Origin: Owenweeksia sp.
Lineage (GTDB): Bacteria; Bacteroidota; Bacteroidia; Flavobacteriales; Schleiferiaceae
Reading direction: 5' to 3'
DNA: 64,000 bases
Assembly: GCA_002695025.1 (NCBI GenBank)
Contig: NZNV01000007.1
Location: forward strand, 117,250 to 181,249
The notes under the pieces were generated by a model. It was not told where the DNA came from. It saw nothing but the letters and a program-made list of their open reading frames with translations, and made no database searches. Position numbers and translations under genes: made by a program. The number at the start of each line of letters is the position of its first letter. Within the stretch, counting starts at the first letter, position 1. Shown in pieces: positions 63,504 to 64,000 of this stretch.

Positions 63504-64000
63504 TTATGCAGCCCCTCTTTCGTCCCTAATGACCTTTAAAGCGCCTGGGGCAAGTCTTTGCTCCACTAAGTTACCTTGTGATAACCGGTCTATATAGTTC
63601 TGAACATTACTTCTGAAAGCACTAGGCACAAATCGCTTGTACTTTTCATAGGATTTAGAGTTCTTGGTGTGGCCGGACATTCCCATGATCTGCATATAAG
63701 TAATACTGGTCCTTCGCATCGTGTGGGTAGCGACCATTTCATATAGTGGCTTCTTAATGATATTAAGCTCCCTGGTGTTAGGATCTCGAACTTCTTGCAT
63801 ATAGACCTCATGCATACAGTCAAACTGCTTGAAGAAAGACTTAAGGGTTCCGGCCATATTGGAGACATAGGATTGCCGGGTCGTGTTTTCCCGTCCTAAT
63901 GGGTAAAACGCATCCCCGTAACGTTCAATATTCCGGTTCATCAAATCAACTACTACTGGATACAGATAGGAGTTGACCTTAGAATTGGTTTTACGGGTTA
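63504..64000 (-). CDS. Tyrosine recombinase/integrase C-terminal part (runs off the window)
   Basis: The frame is open to the right edge; before the first internal Met (63944) it reads TRKTNSKVNSYLYPVVVDLM, so the true start lies outside. The catalytic region has the H-x-x-R box in ATHTMRRTSIT, the third His in MSGHTKNSKSYEKY and the nucleophile Tyr in EKYKRF. However, only about 9 residues lie between H-x-x-R and the SGHT motif, where 20-25 are usual, so an in-frame deletion seems likely and the enzyme may be inactive. The family is the Bacteroidota phage/transposon integrase group. It is the right boundary of a decayed element. Confidence 0.7.
   Translation of the reverse strand, partial: TRKTNSKVNSYLYPVVVDLMNRNIERYGDAFYPLGRENTTRQSYVSNMAGTLKSFFKQFDCMHEVYMQEVRDPNTRELNIIKKPLYEMVATHTMRRTSITYMQIMGMSGHTKNSKSYEKYKRFVPSAFRSNVQNYIDRLSQGNLVEQRLAPGALKVIRDERGAA

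Overview
The window comes from a member of the Bacteroidota, most likely an environmental or marine Flavobacteriales-type organism. The signs are secreted proteins ending in type IX secretion (T9SS) sorting domains of both the 'YPNPTSG...GVYFLQI' type and the 'FTPNGDG..D...IYNRWG' gliding-motility type, a SusC/SusD pair behind an ECF sigma/FecR pair, lipoproteins with short lipoboxes, and candidate promoters of the Bacteroidota form TAnnTTTG. No rRNA, tRNA or CRISPR array was seen.

Left part (1-11.2 kb): an outer-membrane DUF481-like protein, a secreted alpha/beta-hydrolase-like protein, a LuxR-type response regulator with its TPR histidine kinase, two secreted proteins (one built of seven beta-propeller-like repeats), then a minus-strand copper-type operon of an MbnP-like protein, two MauG/MbnH-like di-haem proteins and a Cys/His-rich HYC_CC_PP-like protein. 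A stretch upstream of the hydrolase holds nested inverted repeats that could be a structured RNA.

Defence and scar region (11.4-22 kb): a type I restriction-modification operon hsdM-hsdS-[PD-(D/E)XK nuclease]-[small coupled ORF]-[Abi_2 HEPN protein]-hsdR. It diverges from a tyrosine recombinase that has lost its catalytic C-terminus and is joined to the 3' part of a HEPN-like gene with a poly-A frameshift. An orphan ECF sigma factor follows.

Central region (22-47 kb): probably a phosphodiester-scavenging locus. One minus-strand operon encodes a LamG-GDPD-NAGPA fusion, a large GDPD protein and a tail-fibre-like protein. Divergent from it lies an 1806-residue secreted protein made of 13 Asp-Ser-rich repeats, each bounded by two cysteines. 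Then come ECF sigma, FecR, SusC, SusD, a DUF218 lipoprotein, a PQQ-type propeller, a third GDPD and a DUF6528 protein. The fit of SusCD with GDPD, NAGPA and DUF6528 suggests uptake and breakdown of a glycerophosphodiester- or sugar-phosphodiester-bearing compound.

Right part (47-62.4 kb): very large minus-strand secreted proteins carrying lamin-tail domains, OB-like modules, an endonuclease/exonuclease/phosphatase domain and T9SS tails, including a tandem pair with Cys-Gly-Asp-Ser repeats, plus one cytoplasmic helical protein. The last 1.6 kb is a decayed mobile patch: a broken dtd-like gene, a broken two-HTH XRE regulator and an integrase C-terminus that runs off the window.
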